Positions 9,109 to 17,858 of a stretch of 64,000 nucleotides of DNA are shown here, in pieces. The DNA lies in the NCBI GenBank assembly GCA_964458575.1, contig CAYWMD010000029.1:13297-77296 (forward strand). The letters are read 5' to 3'. Each line of letters opens with the position of its first letter. Position 1 is the stretch's first letter. The notes below the pieces were generated by a model. The model was not told the DNA's origin, made no database searches, and was given only the letters and a program-made list of their open reading frames with translations. The DNA comes from CAYWMD01 sp964458575 (GTDB lineage Bacteria > Verrucomicrobiota > Verrucomicrobiia > Limisphaerales > JADLHS01). Made by a program: the position numbers and the translations under genes.

Positions 9109-10120
9109 CTCTTGTCGCCACCGCCAGTCGGGCGTGGCTTCGCTGGCGCGCGCCGGCGGCACCTTGCTGCTCGTCCTGTTGCCGCTCGCCCCTTGGCCGG
9201 TCGCCGCCGCCACCAACCTCACCTCACTGACGCCGACCCGGATCGAAAAGGACTCGACGCAGGAGGTGATGCGCGCCTACCTCCAGTTGCAGGAACAGCT
9301 TCATGCGGCGCAACTGGCCATTCAACGCAGTCAGGAGGAGGCCGCCCAGGCCGCCGCCCGCAGTGCGGAGGCCATCTCCAACCGGCTCAAGGCCCTCGAA
9401 TTGTCGCTCGCGGAACAAAGCGCGCAGGAGCGCACCACCATCGAAGCGATTCAAAACACCAACCTGCTCCTGATCAAGATCGGCAGTGCGTGCGCCGCCG
9501 CCGCCTTCCTCGCCGTGTTTCTGACCGCCTACTTCCAATGGCGCGCGGTGAACCGCCTCACGGAATTCTCCGTCTTGTCGCGGCCCTCCATGGGCCACGC
9601 TGGCGTGACATCGCCCGGCACGGTGGAGGCCCCGCCCAGCGCGGCCGCCCTGACCGATCAGGTCAACACCCGCCTGCTCGGGGCCATCGAGCGCCTGGAA
9701 AAACGCATCCTCGAACTCGAATACACCGCCCGTCCGCCGCTCGCCGAACGCACTGCGGCCGAAACGCCACCGGCCAACCCGGCCCCCAGCGCGGGCGATC
9801 GCTTTCGCGTCCTGATGGCGAAAGGAGAGTCGCTCTTGAGCCTCGACAAAACCGAGGAGGCGCTCGCGTGTTTCGATGAAATCCTGGCGGCCGAACCGGA
9901 GCATTCCGAGGCGCTGGTGAAAAAAGGCGACGCCTTGGAACGCCTGCGGAAGATTGACGATGCGATTGATTGCTACGACCGCGCCATCGCCGCCGGGCGT
10001 TCGCTGACGGTGGCCTACCTGCACAAGGGCGGGCTGTTCAACCGGCTGGAGCGTTACGAGGAAGCGTTGCAGTGCTACGAACAGGCGCTGCGGACGCAGG
10101 AGAAAAGTCACACCGCCTAG
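9089..10120 (+). CDS. Membrane-anchored coiled-coil/TPR protein
   Basis: 343 residues; the start overlaps the upstream gene by 20 nt. Features in order: an N-terminal signal-like stretch (GGTLLLVLLPLAPWPVAA, ~24-41), a periplasmic coiled coil (~60-125), a transmembrane helix (~130-150, IGSACAAAAFLAVFLTAYF), a linker, and two or three C-terminal TPRs (~245-335, e.g. YDRAIAAGRSLTVAYLHKGG). The layout suggests a scaffold with its TPRs in the cytoplasm. The three-gene operon 8405-10120 has no recognised function. Confidence 0.7.
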   Translation: MHLPSNNSCRHRQSGVASLARAGGTLLLVLLPLAPWPVAAATNLTSLTPTRIEKDSTQEVMRAYLQLQEQLHAAQLAIQRSQEEAAQAAARSAEAISNRLKALELSLAEQSAQERTTIEAIQNTNLLLIKIGSACAAAAFLAVFLTAYFQWRAVNRLTEFSVLSRPSMGHAGVTSPGTVEAPPSAAALTDQVNTRLLGAIERLEKRILELEYTARPPLAERTAAETPPANPAPSAGDRFRVLMAKGESLLSLDKTEEALACFDEILAAEPEHSEALVKKGDALERLRKIDDAIDCYDRAIAAGRSLTVAYLHKGGLFNRLERYEEALQCYEQALRTQEKSHTA

Positions 10121-10127
10121 CCAGCGG

Positions 10128-10218
10128 CTACTGCGTGCGCACCCGGTGAAACCGCATCGCGTTGGTCGCCTTCGAGTCCGTCACTTGCATCAATTCGCCC
10201 GTGCTCGAAAGCACCAAA
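10128..10218 (-). pseudogene. Remnant of a secreted-protein C-terminal tail
   Basis: Just downstream of the pseudopilin stop, the minus strand reads in frame ...G-E-L-M-Q-V-T-D-S-K-A-T-N-A-M-R-F-H-R-V-R-T-Q-stop. This closely resembles the tail of the secreted proteins in this window, for example V-D-P-Q-A-T-N-A-Y-R-F-Y-R-F. No start codon or upstream body of such a protein is present, so this is best read as the 3' relic of a deleted gene. Confidence 0.4.
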
Positions 10219-10247
10219 AAATACTCGCTTAAAACAGATCGTAAGGT

Positions 10248-11105
10248 TCAGGGAGGTGTCAAGATCTCCGATCGCAATCTGCCGACGAATTGTGCCGGCA
10301 ATTTGAGGTCGAGCGAGCCTGGGACCATTTCTTCCGGCCGCACATGGCCGTCGCAATAAACCACGCTCGCCCTTTGTCCGTGGCGGAAATGGCCGTGCGG
10401 ATAGTAGCTGGGGCTGGAAGTGTTCGTCGGGTTGTCGAGGTAATACCATTCTTCAAGCATGGGATTGTTTCGCGAAGCGGGCCATTGGAAATCGTTAACT
10501 TGGGCCGCGTCGGCAAAAAGCGCGATCTCCGTCGGGCGCTTGATCTGGCTGATATTCACTGGTGTTTGCACGCCGGCTGGTGGCGAAAGCGACAGGCCGT
10601 TGTAACCGTAGCTGAAGAAAATGATGTTGGTGGCCTTCAGTTTGAGCCGGCCCAGCAGCGCGTTGAACGACGGGCAAACCCGCACGTCGCTATCGCGGAG
10701 ATACGGAAACAACTTGGCGGTTGAGAAATCGTACAAGCGCGCGCCTTCGGGCCGGCTGCTGTCGAGCCAGCCGCACCAATGAATGATGCCGCTGTTGGTG
10801 GAGACGGTTCTGGTGGTGAAGCATTTTCCCTCGTTGTCATTCCAGTAAAGCTGGGCGGCGAGTCCAAGCTGACGCAAGTTGCTGGCACATTTGATGCGCC
10901 GCGCCGATTCCTGACTGCGCGAGAGCGTCGGAAGGAGCATGGCCGCCAAAATGCCGATGATGGCGATGACCACGAGGAGTTCGATGAGGGTGAATGCGCG
11001 CCGGTGAGAGGGTGGGCGGGTGAGCAAGTGAGAAAGTGAGCAGGTCGACGGGCCCGTGCGCCCACTTTCCCACTTTCCCACTTTCCCACTTTCCTGCGTT
11101 TTCAT
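10248..11105 (-). CDS. Pseudopilin-like protein (prepilin leader, H-X9-DG type)
   Basis: 285 residues. The prepilin peptidase/methylation motif A-FTLIELLVVIAIIGILAAM begins at ~37 and marks an inner-membrane pseudopilin. The globular part ends in H-G-Q-R-A-S-V-V-Y-C-D-G, an exact H-X9-DG motif known from this family in Planctomycetes and Verrucomicrobia. The first ~16 codons are encoded by a tandem octamer repeat (11061-11092), so a TTG start close to the leader (M-L-T-R-P-P-S-H-R-R-A-FTLIE) is plausible. It lies 28 nt downstream of a secreted protein gene that follows a cobalamin riboswitch. Confidence 0.8.
   Translation of the reverse strand: MKTQESGKVGKWESGRTGPSTCSLSHLLTRPPSHRRAFTLIELLVVIAIIGILAAMLLPTLSRSQESARRIKCASNLRQLGLAAQLYWNDNEGKCFTTRTVSTNSGIIHWCGWLDSSRPEGARLYDFSTAKLFPYLRDSDVRVCPSFNALLGRLKLKATNIIFFSYGYNGLSLSPPAGVQTPVNISQIKRPTEIALFADAAQVNDFQWPASRNNPMLEEWYYLDNPTNTSSPSYYPHGHFRHGQRASVVYCDGHVRPEEMVPGSLDLKLPAQFVGRLRSEILTPP
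11061..11094. repeat. Tandem octamer repeat (CCCACTTT)x4
   Basis: Four exact copies of CCCACTTT followed by CC lie at the 5' end of the pseudopilin reading frame, read on the minus strand as AAAGTGGG. Because 8 is not a multiple of 3, gain or loss of one unit would shift the frame relative to the first ATG. More degenerate GTGAG/AGTGAG repeats follow at 11004-11043. Confidence 0.85.
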
Positions 11106-11133
11106 TGGAGCGTTACGTCAATGCGTCCGATTA

Positions 11134-12159
11134 TTATGGCCTCGCCGCGCGCACGCGATAAAGGGCCTTGTCCATAATTGCGTTCGTGTCCTGCAAGAAC
11201 AGATTCGTTCCGTTGCCGCCGGCGGGAACGGAAACATCCGTCCACGAAATGAAATTCGTCGTGCGTTGGAGCGTGTAAAGCCAGTTGCGGCGGCTGTCGA
11301 ATTCCACCAGCCAGACGCTGTTGCTGAAGCCGCCGGTCACGTTCTGCACCGGTGGTGGCAGTGTCACGACGATGTTATCCACGGCGCCGTGGGCGAGGAT
11401 GGAATTGTAGTCGTCACCGATGCTGCTGAAGCTGCTGACCGAAAACATGTCCACGAAGAAATCGTCCGTGTCCGCAAATCCGTTTGCGTCGTTCAACACC
11501 AGATTCGGCAGCGTGGTGGTGGGCACACCATTGGTCGTGACGGTGATCACCGCGGTTTGGTTGCTGGCGGTGTAGGTCATCGTGACGTGGACTGTTTGAT
11601 TCGTAGGGAGTTCGTTGTTGTAAACCGACACGATGGCCGGCGAGTAGGCAAAGCTGTTGACGCCGGAGATGAAGGCGGGCGTGGTCGCGGCCGGCGACTC
11701 GTAAATCATCCCGCCGAAATCAAAGTAACCCCACGCATAATAATCGAAACCAGCCACGTTGGGCGCGTTAGCATAAGAGTTGCGGACGTAACCGCTACTG
11801 GTGGCAACTGCCGAATTCAGAAAACCAAAACCCAGTTGGATCGGCCCGGTCTTATTGGTTTCAACGCCGCTGGCGATGTCGCTCAAGCGCAAATCAAACG
11901 AGAAGCTGAAATCGTCGTAGCGCGTGACCACCGTTCCCAACGGATAATGGAAATAACTGTTGGACCTGGTTGAATCCCACTCCACGGCAAGTTGGTGGTT
12001 GACGGAATCCCATTGAAACAGGTTGGTGTCGCCGAAAACCTGCCAGCCGTTTTGCAACGGGTTGGTGGCGAAGTTTTCGGTGATGGTCACCGCGTGGACG
12101 ACGTTGAGGGACACGGACAGGAAGCCGGCGAGAGCCGGCAACGGCAGACGGATTTTCAT
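11134..12159 (-). CDS. Secreted beta-rich protein under a cobalamin riboswitch
   Basis: 341 residues. It has a Sec signal peptide (MKIRLPLPALAGFLSVSLNV...HA). The mature protein is rich in Asn, Thr, Ser and aromatics, with alternating-strand patterns like a LamG/concanavalin-type sandwich (FSFSFDLRLSDI, GPIQLGFGFL). The C-terminus ends in a tail (S-W-T-D-V-S-V...L-Q-D-T-N...A-L-Y-R-V-R-A-A-R-P) shared with other secreted proteins in the window. A cobalamin aptamer lies 276 nt upstream with no other gene between, so vitamin B12 probably represses it. A pseudopilin gene follows 28 nt downstream. Exact function unknown; ligand capture is an inference. Confidence 0.75.
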   Translation of the reverse strand: MKIRLPLPALAGFLSVSLNVVHAVTITENFATNPLQNGWQVFGDTNLFQWDSVNHQLAVEWDSTRSNSYFHYPLGTVVTRYDDFSFSFDLRLSDIASGVETNKTGPIQLGFGFLNSAVATSSGYVRNSYANAPNVAGFDYYAWGYFDFGGMIYESPAATTPAFISGVNSFAYSPAIVSVYNNELPTNQTVHVTMTYTASNQTAVITVTTNGVPTTTLPNLVLNDANGFADTDDFFVDMFSVSSFSSIGDDYNSILAHGAVDNIVVTLPPPVQNVTGGFSNSVWLVEFDSRRNWLYTLQRTTNFISWTDVSVPAGGNGTNLFLQDTNAIMDKALYRVRAARP

Positions 12160-12434
12160 GGGCTGATCTTTCTTTCGATGCCTCGATCGTAAATAAGACG
12201 AGGCGTGGTTTTCGATTGGAGACCAGCGGGAGGGGGAGGTCGAATCGTTGAAACGTGAAACCGTGTTAACGGTTCACCGTCGCAACGATCCCAAAAAACA
12301 AAACCTTCACCCTCCACAAGCGGAGAATGAAGGCATTCAGCGGATCCGCGCGAAAGACAGTTCGACGCGGCTGGCCTCATCCTTCTCTTTGCGGAGAAGT
12401 GTCCCGAAACGCTCGGGACTGACGAGCACAGCCC
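12160..12434 (-). promoter_or_regulatory. Leader/expression platform below the cobalamin aptamer
   Basis: 275 nt between the aptamer and the secreted-protein ATG with no credible gene. Two hairpins follow the aptamer on the minus strand: GTCCCGA-gcgtt-TCGGGAC (12401-12419) and CTTCTC-cgcaaa-GAGAAG (12382-12399). Neither is followed by a U-tract, so they are candidate switching elements rather than a clear terminator. A purine-rich AAGAAAGATC precedes the ATG. Confidence 0.4.
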
Positions 12435-12612
12435 AACCGGTATCCTGACTTCGGACTCAAACCTCGTTCCCGCCTTCCCACCCGCTCATGGCACTAGCCG
12501 GATAGTGGCAATTGGGAATTTGTATCCGTTACAGTGGCGCAACCGTCCCCGAGTTTCACGGGGTTCCCTGTCGTTTGACTGTGTGGGTGACGGATAAACG
12601 ATCCGTCGGTTT
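12435..12612 (-). ncRNA. Cobalamin riboswitch aptamer
   Basis: Read on the minus strand, the region contains the hallmarks of the B12 aptamer in order. These are AAACCG forming P1, GGGAA...GTGAAA...CGGGGACGG, GTTGCGCCACTGTAA around 12527-12543, a Y-shaped middle with GGGAAGGC (12472-12479), and the B12 box GTCAGGATACCGG (12437-12449), followed by CGGTT closing P1. The family binds adenosyl- or methylcobalamin and usually represses B12 synthesis or uptake genes. Downstream is the secreted protein gene at 11134-12159. Confidence 0.88.
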
Positions 12613-12804
12613 CAAAGAACCAGTCGTTGTTACGCCTGGCGCGCAGGTTTGCCAAGAAGAATTTTGATGATTGCGAACGGCGTTTTCAGAGGCGCGCCGG
12701 TTTTGCGCGATGCCGGCCCTGTCCCGCGCGCCAAAACCTTGTCTACATCATCGCGACGGACTTTATGGCTTACCAGCGAACAGGGGACCTTGGTCGAACG
12801 ATGC

Positions 12805-13335
12805 TCATCCGCCGCCGCCAGGCTTGTGAGTCGCCGTCTTTTGATTCTGCCGTTCCACCCGCTTCCGATGGAGCTGCAAGCGCTGCTCCTGGAATCCCTG
12901 TGCCAGCGTCAGCAAAACACCAGTGAGCCACGCGAAGCCAAGCAAGCCGGCGGTGGCGATCATGCCTTCGACCAACCGCCAGTTTTGCGGCAAACTGAAA
13001 TTACTACCCACGGTTGTGTTTTCGTTCAGGGCGAAGTAGGCGGCGGTGCTTTAGTTCACGAAACAGTGTTTCCATTGAAAGAAACCCGCCCACATCATGA
13101 CCTCCAGAATGTGCGACAGCGTAATCATCCAGCTTGCCAGGATGCGGTGGGCCTTTCCGATCGCAAACGAACATGAACTGCCAAACCGCCCCTTGTAAGA
13201 CTCACTGAAACGCAACGTGCCGAGCATCCCAAATCCATGCATGGTCAGGCTGACGACCACCAGGATCGCTCCCCAAAACATTTCGTCCATCGAGGTGACG
13301 TAGGGCGGCGGATTTACAGGCATCGTGTTAGTCAT
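12805..13335 (-). pseudogene. Ion-channel-like gene interrupted by one in-frame TAA
   Basis: Two reading frames in the same phase are separated by a single TAA (13051-13053). The first part (94 residues from the ATG at 13335) has two hydrophobic segments. After the stop the frame continues S-T-A-A-Y-F-A-L-N-E-N-T-T-V-G-S-N-F-S-L-P-Q-N-W, resembling the pore helix and TTVG filter region of small potassium-channel-type proteins. A further membrane segment follows (IATAGLLGFAWLTGVLLTL). Together they give one 176-codon two-TM channel-like protein. The stop may be a real nonsense mutation or a sequencing error. Confidence 0.55.
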
Positions 13336-13637
13336 GGTGGGGTGGTTGATTTTTTATCTGTGCGCCGCGAGAGGTTGGTGGCTTGCGGAGATTTGCTTTC
13401 GAGTCGCGACTCCGGCAAAGGCCACAGTTTGGACATGAGCCAGTTCACCAGCACGCCAACGACACAGCCCAGCAACACTTCGCCGACGCGCCGGAGACCG
13501 AGTTCCACGCCGGAGAGTTTCGAGTGTTTCTCCAAGCCTGTGGCGATGACAATCGCCGCTGTGATTGGCGCCTGACGAAACATGACCTGCTGGCGCACGA
13601 CGTAGGACGAAACGAGAACCGCCGCCGCCAGGGCCAT
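13332..13637 (-). pseudogene. FUSC-family membrane protein, C-terminal fragment
   Basis: About 101 residues. The sequence 'RQAPITAAIVIATGLEKHS' followed by GLRRVGEVLLGCVVGVLVNWL matches the end of the membrane half of FUSC/aromatic-acid-exporter proteins. The expected earlier transmembrane helices are absent: the frame runs back into the end of the GH63 gene. The ATG at 13637 is therefore likely internal to a truncated gene. It overlaps the start of the channel relic by 4 nt, and both lie at the decaying 3' end of the minus-strand cluster. Confidence 0.5.
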
Positions 13638-13680
13638 GGCTGATGCTGCTGGTTTCAGCGATGCGCTGATGCTGGTCGCT

Positions 13681-16359
13681 TCATCGTGGGGTTATTGGTT
13701 TGGATCCGCGGTTCATCAACACTTGAGCGATCAACCCGGTCCAGCCGGTTTGATGACTGGCCCCACAGCCGCGTCCAGTGTCGCCATGAAAATACTCATG
13801 GAAGGGGATCAAGTTACGCCAGTTCGGGTCCGTGTTGAACAAGGCACGACCTCCGAAGACAGCGCGTTGACCTTTCTCATCCGGCAGGAAGATTTGACTG
13901 AGACGCTTGCCGATTTCGTCGGCCACCTCATGGAGGTTCATCATTTTGCCCGAGCCGGTGGGACACTCGACGCGGAAGTCGTCGCCAAAATACTGATGAT
14001 ACTGGCGAAGCGAGAACAGAATGAGGAAGTTGACGGGCATCCAGATCGGCCCACGCCAATTGGAGTTTCCGCCAAACAGGTTGGTCAGGGATTCGCCCGG
14101 CTCATAATCAAGACGATGTTCCTGGCCGCCGACGTTGAGGATGAGCGGATGATCCTGATGAAAGCGCGAAACGGCCCGAATTCCGTACGGGGAGAGGAAT
14201 TCCTTTTCATCCAGCATGTAGTGCAGCATGCGCTTCAACTGGTCGGGTTGCACGAAGCCAAGCGCGTAGTTGTTGTTAGCGCCCGGCGTCACCATGGTCG
14301 GTATGCATTTGACCAGGTGCGGTCGGTTCTTGATAAACCATTGCCGGCGGCGCTCGAAGGCGGCATGGCGCTGAAATGTCTCCGCCGACACGACCGACGA
14401 GGCGAACAGCGGTGCAAATCCAACCATTGTGCGGGCGCGGATGGGAATGAAGTCGCCTTTCTCCGAGATGAGTTGATCGTAGAAGAAACCGTCTTCCTCG
14501 TTCCAGAGCGACTGGCGCGGGTCGGTCTCGTTCATCAGGGAGTTGGCGATGTAGATGAGATGCTCCCAGAACTTGCTGGCCATGTCCTCATACGCGGGGT
14601 TGTTCTCGGCCAGCAGCAGCGCGTTGGAAAGCATGCTTTTGGCAAAGACGGCCATCCAACTGGTGCCGTCGGCCTGGCCGAGCAAATAACCGGGAGGAAG
14701 TTTGTTGCGGTCAAAAGCCCCGATATTATCCATGCCGAGGAAGCCGCCCTGAAAGACGCTCTTGCCGAGCGCGTCCTTGCGGTTGACCCACCACGTGAAG
14801 TTGAGAACCATTTTGTGAAAGACGCGCTCCAGGAACTGGTAATCGGCCACACCGGTTTTCTGGCGCTCAATTTCGAAGACCGCCCGCGCGGCGAGTGGCA
14901 GGACCGGGGGATTCACGTCGCCGAAATCCCACTCGTAGGCGGCCAGTTGGCCGTTCGGATGCATGTACCATTCGCGGAGCATCAACAGGATTTGTTCCTT
15001 GGCGAATTGGGGGTCAATGTAGGCGAGCGCGATGCAATGAAATCCCAAATCCCAGGAAGCGAACCAGGGGAACTCCCATTTGTCCGGCATTGAAATGACG
15101 TCCTGGCAGTAAACGTGGGGCCAATCGTGGTTGCGGCCCGCACGACGTTGGGAAGGAGGCGTTGGTTTGGACGGGTCGCCGTCCATCCAGTCTGACACCA
15201 CGTAATGGTAGAATTGTTTGGACCAGAGCAATCCAGCGAATGCCTGGCGAGCTACGAGCTTCTCGTCAGCGGAAAGTCCGCCAGGCAGAACGGTGTCGTA
15301 GAATTCGTCCGCTTCTGTCTGTCGTTGCTTGAACGTCTGACTGAAGTCGGCGAAAGGACTCTTGAGGGGATTTCCGTTTTTCACAGACGCAAGACGCAGG
15401 TCAATCGTCAGTGTCTCGTTGGGCTTCACCGTGCGATGAAAGCGGATGGCGGCCTTGGTGCCGGTTGCGGCAGGATTCACGGCCTCGCGTTCGCCATTGA
15501 TCACATACCGATGAAACGCATCTTTGATGTAAGGCGTCGGCGACGGCGTACCATACAACCGTTGCGTGTTGGTTTCGTTCTCGGTGAACAGCAATTCGTC
15601 AGCGCCCGAGAAATGCAACGCGTATTGGCCTAGGGTGTGATGGTTGGTGAGCAGTGCGCCTGACTGCTTGTTTCCGCCTGCCGCTTTGGTGATGGCTGGG
15701 CGTTGGTCGTCGCGGCCAAGACTCCAAGTGTTGCGAAACCAAAGCGTCGGGAGCAGGTCGATCTCCGCCGGCTCGGGGCCGCGATTCGTGATGCTGATGC
15801 GGATCAGCAAATCCTCCGCGTCGGCCTTCGCATACTCGGCCACCACGTCGAAATACCTGCCGTCGTCGAAGATGCCGGTGTCCGCCAATTCAAACTCCGG
15901 TTGCAGTTTGTCGCGCTTGCGGTTCTCCTCGATCAACCGCTGGTACGGAAACTCGGCTTGCGGATATTTGTAGAGCGTCCGCATGTAGGAATGGGTCGGC
16001 GTGCTGTCGAGGTAGAAGTAATACTCTTTGACGTCCTCACCATGATTGCCTTCCGCTCCGGCCAGACCGAACATCCGCTCCTTGAGAATGGGATCGCGGC
16101 CATTCCAGAGCGCAAGCGCGAAGCACAGATACTGATGCCGGTCGCAAATGCCGGCGATCCCGTCCTCGCTCCAGCGGTAGGTCCGGGAGCGGGCGTGGTC
16201 GTGCGGAAAGTAGGTCCACGCCTCGCCGTCAGCGCTGTAGTCCTCGCGCACCGTGCCCCAGGCCCGTTCGGAAACATACGGCCCCCAACGATTCCAATGT
16301 CCTTCGCGTTTGCGGTTCTGAGCCAGTCGGGCGCCTTCGCGCCTGTCGTAGATATTCAT
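13681..16359 (-). CDS. GH63-type glucosidase (MGH1-like)
   Basis: 892 residues, the usual length for bacterial proteins annotated 'glucosidase' in the GH63/MGH1-like (alpha/alpha)6-barrel group. Diagnostic stretches include the N-terminal R-W-G-P-Y-V-S-E-R-A-W-G-T-V-R-E-D-Y-S and E-W-D-F-G-D-V-N-P-P-V. The family removes alpha-linked glucose or mannose; characterised bacterial relatives include mannosylglucosylglycerate hydrolase. No signal peptide, so it is cytoplasmic. Its start overlaps the GH13 stop (ATGA at 16356-16359), so both are likely coexpressed. Substrate unknown. Confidence 0.85.
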   Translation of the reverse strand: MNIYDRREGARLAQNRKREGHWNRWGPYVSERAWGTVREDYSADGEAWTYFPHDHARSRTYRWSEDGIAGICDRHQYLCFALALWNGRDPILKERMFGLAGAEGNHGEDVKEYYFYLDSTPTHSYMRTLYKYPQAEFPYQRLIEENRKRDKLQPEFELADTGIFDDGRYFDVVAEYAKADAEDLLIRISITNRGPEPAEIDLLPTLWFRNTWSLGRDDQRPAITKAAGGNKQSGALLTNHHTLGQYALHFSGADELLFTENETNTQRLYGTPSPTPYIKDAFHRYVINGEREAVNPAATGTKAAIRFHRTVKPNETLTIDLRLASVKNGNPLKSPFADFSQTFKQRQTEADEFYDTVLPGGLSADEKLVARQAFAGLLWSKQFYHYVVSDWMDGDPSKPTPPSQRRAGRNHDWPHVYCQDVISMPDKWEFPWFASWDLGFHCIALAYIDPQFAKEQILLMLREWYMHPNGQLAAYEWDFGDVNPPVLPLAARAVFEIERQKTGVADYQFLERVFHKMVLNFTWWVNRKDALGKSVFQGGFLGMDNIGAFDRNKLPPGYLLGQADGTSWMAVFAKSMLSNALLLAENNPAYEDMASKFWEHLIYIANSLMNETDPRQSLWNEEDGFFYDQLISEKGDFIPIRARTMVGFAPLFASSVVSAETFQRHAAFERRRQWFIKNRPHLVKCIPTMVTPGANNNYALGFVQPDQLKRMLHYMLDEKEFLSPYGIRAVSRFHQDHPLILNVGGQEHRLDYEPGESLTNLFGGNSNWRGPIWMPVNFLILFSLRQYHQYFGDDFRVECPTGSGKMMNLHEVADEIGKRLSQIFLPDEKGQRAVFGGRALFNTDPNWRNLIPFHEYFHGDTGRGCGASHQTGWTGLIAQVLMNRGSKPITPR

Positions 16360-17858
16360 AAGTGGGGTTCGCTTTGTTTCAATGGGTGCAAGGAAAACAC
16401 CGAAGCTTTCCAGGGAGACATATCCAAGTAGAAGCCGCGGGAAGACAGGTCATGACCGTCACGATCGTAAACGTCGGCGCTCATCTGATCCTGCAAGCGC
16501 CACTGGCTCCCGGCGAGATCATTGAACGGCAGGCGGACGTAACACTGGCTTTGGTTGGGAGAGTAGTTTACCGCGACGAGCAACCGATCACCAGCGGGGA
16601 GAGACCAAGCGAACGCCAGAAAACAACTGGAAGTCCAGTTCCCATCCCAAGCGGTTGCGCAATCGAGCAACTCCCATTGACCATCGCGCGCGAGTGGCTG
16701 GCGAAGCACGGTGAGGAGTTGCTGGTAGAACGCTTCCAGCGTCGGATCGTCAGGCTCTTTGGGACCGCGACAAAGGTGGGGAGAGATTCGTTTCCGGTAT
16801 CCCGTGAATTGACCTTGATGGAAAAACCTCAGCCCGGGGGAGAGATAGGTAACCACGGCGGCCGCCTGGTGCTTAGAAGTCGAAAACGTCGCCGCCGCTC
16901 GCGGTTCGTCGTGATTCTCCATGAAGCGGGCGAGCTTGTGCTGGTAATCCAGTCCGGCGCAGAGATGTTCCCGGATCGGTTGAGCGTGGCCGTCTTTCAG
17001 TCGGTCATAGAGCCGCTTGTCGTAGGTGTAATTGAATCCCTGTTGTTGGAGAGTCCACTCCAAATCCCAATAGACCTCGGCCATAAAATAGAAATCCGGC
17101 GCCTGCGCGCGCACTTGCTGGATCGCTTTTGCCCAGAACGGTTGCATGGACCTGCCCCAGGTACGCTCGAAAACTTCGGGCAACAACAGCATGGCCATGT
17201 CGCAGCGAACGCCATCACAACGGGCGGCAACCGCCGCCAATTCTCCGATCATGGCGGTCTGAGTGGCGGGATTGCTGTAATCGAGTTGCAGCGTATCCGG
17301 CCAGCCCGGGAAGTAAGGGTCGCGGCCATGTGCAAGGATCAAAGTGCCATTTTTCCTTTGGACCGTGGTGTAGTTTTGCGGCGCCCGGGCCAAGTCCTCC
17401 GGCTTGCCGGCGACATAGTACTCTGGGTGCGTCACCACCCAGGGATGATCCATGGCTGAATGGTTGGGGACGAAGTCGAGCATCAGCTTCAAGCCGCGCG
17501 TGCGTAGTTTTTTGCGCAGTCGCGCCAAAGCCTCGTCTCCACCAAGAGCCTCCGGCACCAGGTAACCAGTGATGGCAAAGCCGGAGCCGGCGATATCCTC
17601 GTCGCGAAGGTCGGGCAAGGTCTCCTGAAATTCCGCGCGCCATTCGGGATTGTTGCGTGCGATCTGCTGCCCCGCCGGACCGGTTTGCCAGACGCTTAAC
17701 AGCCAGACCCAGTCGAACCCCAATTGAACCAGCCGGTCCAACTCAGAGTCAGGGATATCGTCGAGAGTCGCCGTGCGACCCAGATTTTGACCAAGCTCCG
17801 TTAGCCAGACCCGAGTGTTGATCTGATAGAGACAGGGATTCGCAGGTGGTCCTACCAT
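16356..17858 (-). CDS. GH13 alpha-amylase-family enzyme
   Basis: 500 residues from the ATG at 17858; the longer frame above it lies inside the porin gene. The first residues (NPCLYQINTRVWLTELG) are a typical GH13 barrel start. Catalytic regions: I LDFVPNHS (128-135), II GVRCDMA with the nucleophile Asp at ~220, III FMAEVYWD with acid/base Glu at ~261, IV ENHDEPR with Asp at ~317. All three carboxylates are present. No signal peptide. The ATG overlaps the porin stop by 7 nt. Family roles include hydrolysis or transfer of alpha-glucosides; specificity cannot be read from the sequence. Confidence 0.85.
   Translation of the reverse strand: MVGPPANPCLYQINTRVWLTELGQNLGRTATLDDIPDSELDRLVQLGFDWVWLLSVWQTGPAGQQIARNNPEWRAEFQETLPDLRDEDIAGSGFAITGYLVPEALGGDEALARLRKKLRTRGLKLMLDFVPNHSAMDHPWVVTHPEYYVAGKPEDLARAPQNYTTVQRKNGTLILAHGRDPYFPGWPDTLQLDYSNPATQTAMIGELAAVAARCDGVRCDMAMLLLPEVFERTWGRSMQPFWAKAIQQVRAQAPDFYFMAEVYWDLEWTLQQQGFNYTYDKRLYDRLKDGHAQPIREHLCAGLDYQHKLARFMENHDEPRAAATFSTSKHQAAAVVTYLSPGLRFFHQGQFTGYRKRISPHLCRGPKEPDDPTLEAFYQQLLTVLRQPLARDGQWELLDCATAWDGNWTSSCFLAFAWSLPAGDRLLVAVNYSPNQSQCYVRLPFNDLAGSQWRLQDQMSADVYDRDGHDLSSRGFYLDMSPWKASVFSLHPLKQSEPHL

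Noticed and set aside
11061..11094. CRISPR-like repeat array
   Set aside because: The repeat is a contiguous 8-mer without spacers; no cas genes are present anywhere in the window.
12627..13176. Plus-strand frames of 99 and 175 codons above the riboswitch
   Set aside because: They run antisense to the ion-channel relic and the riboswitch and have no domain or plausible start.
13636..15093. A 485-codon plus-strand frame opposite the GH63 gene
   Set aside because: Antisense shadow; the GH63 frame has family motifs and a coupled start.
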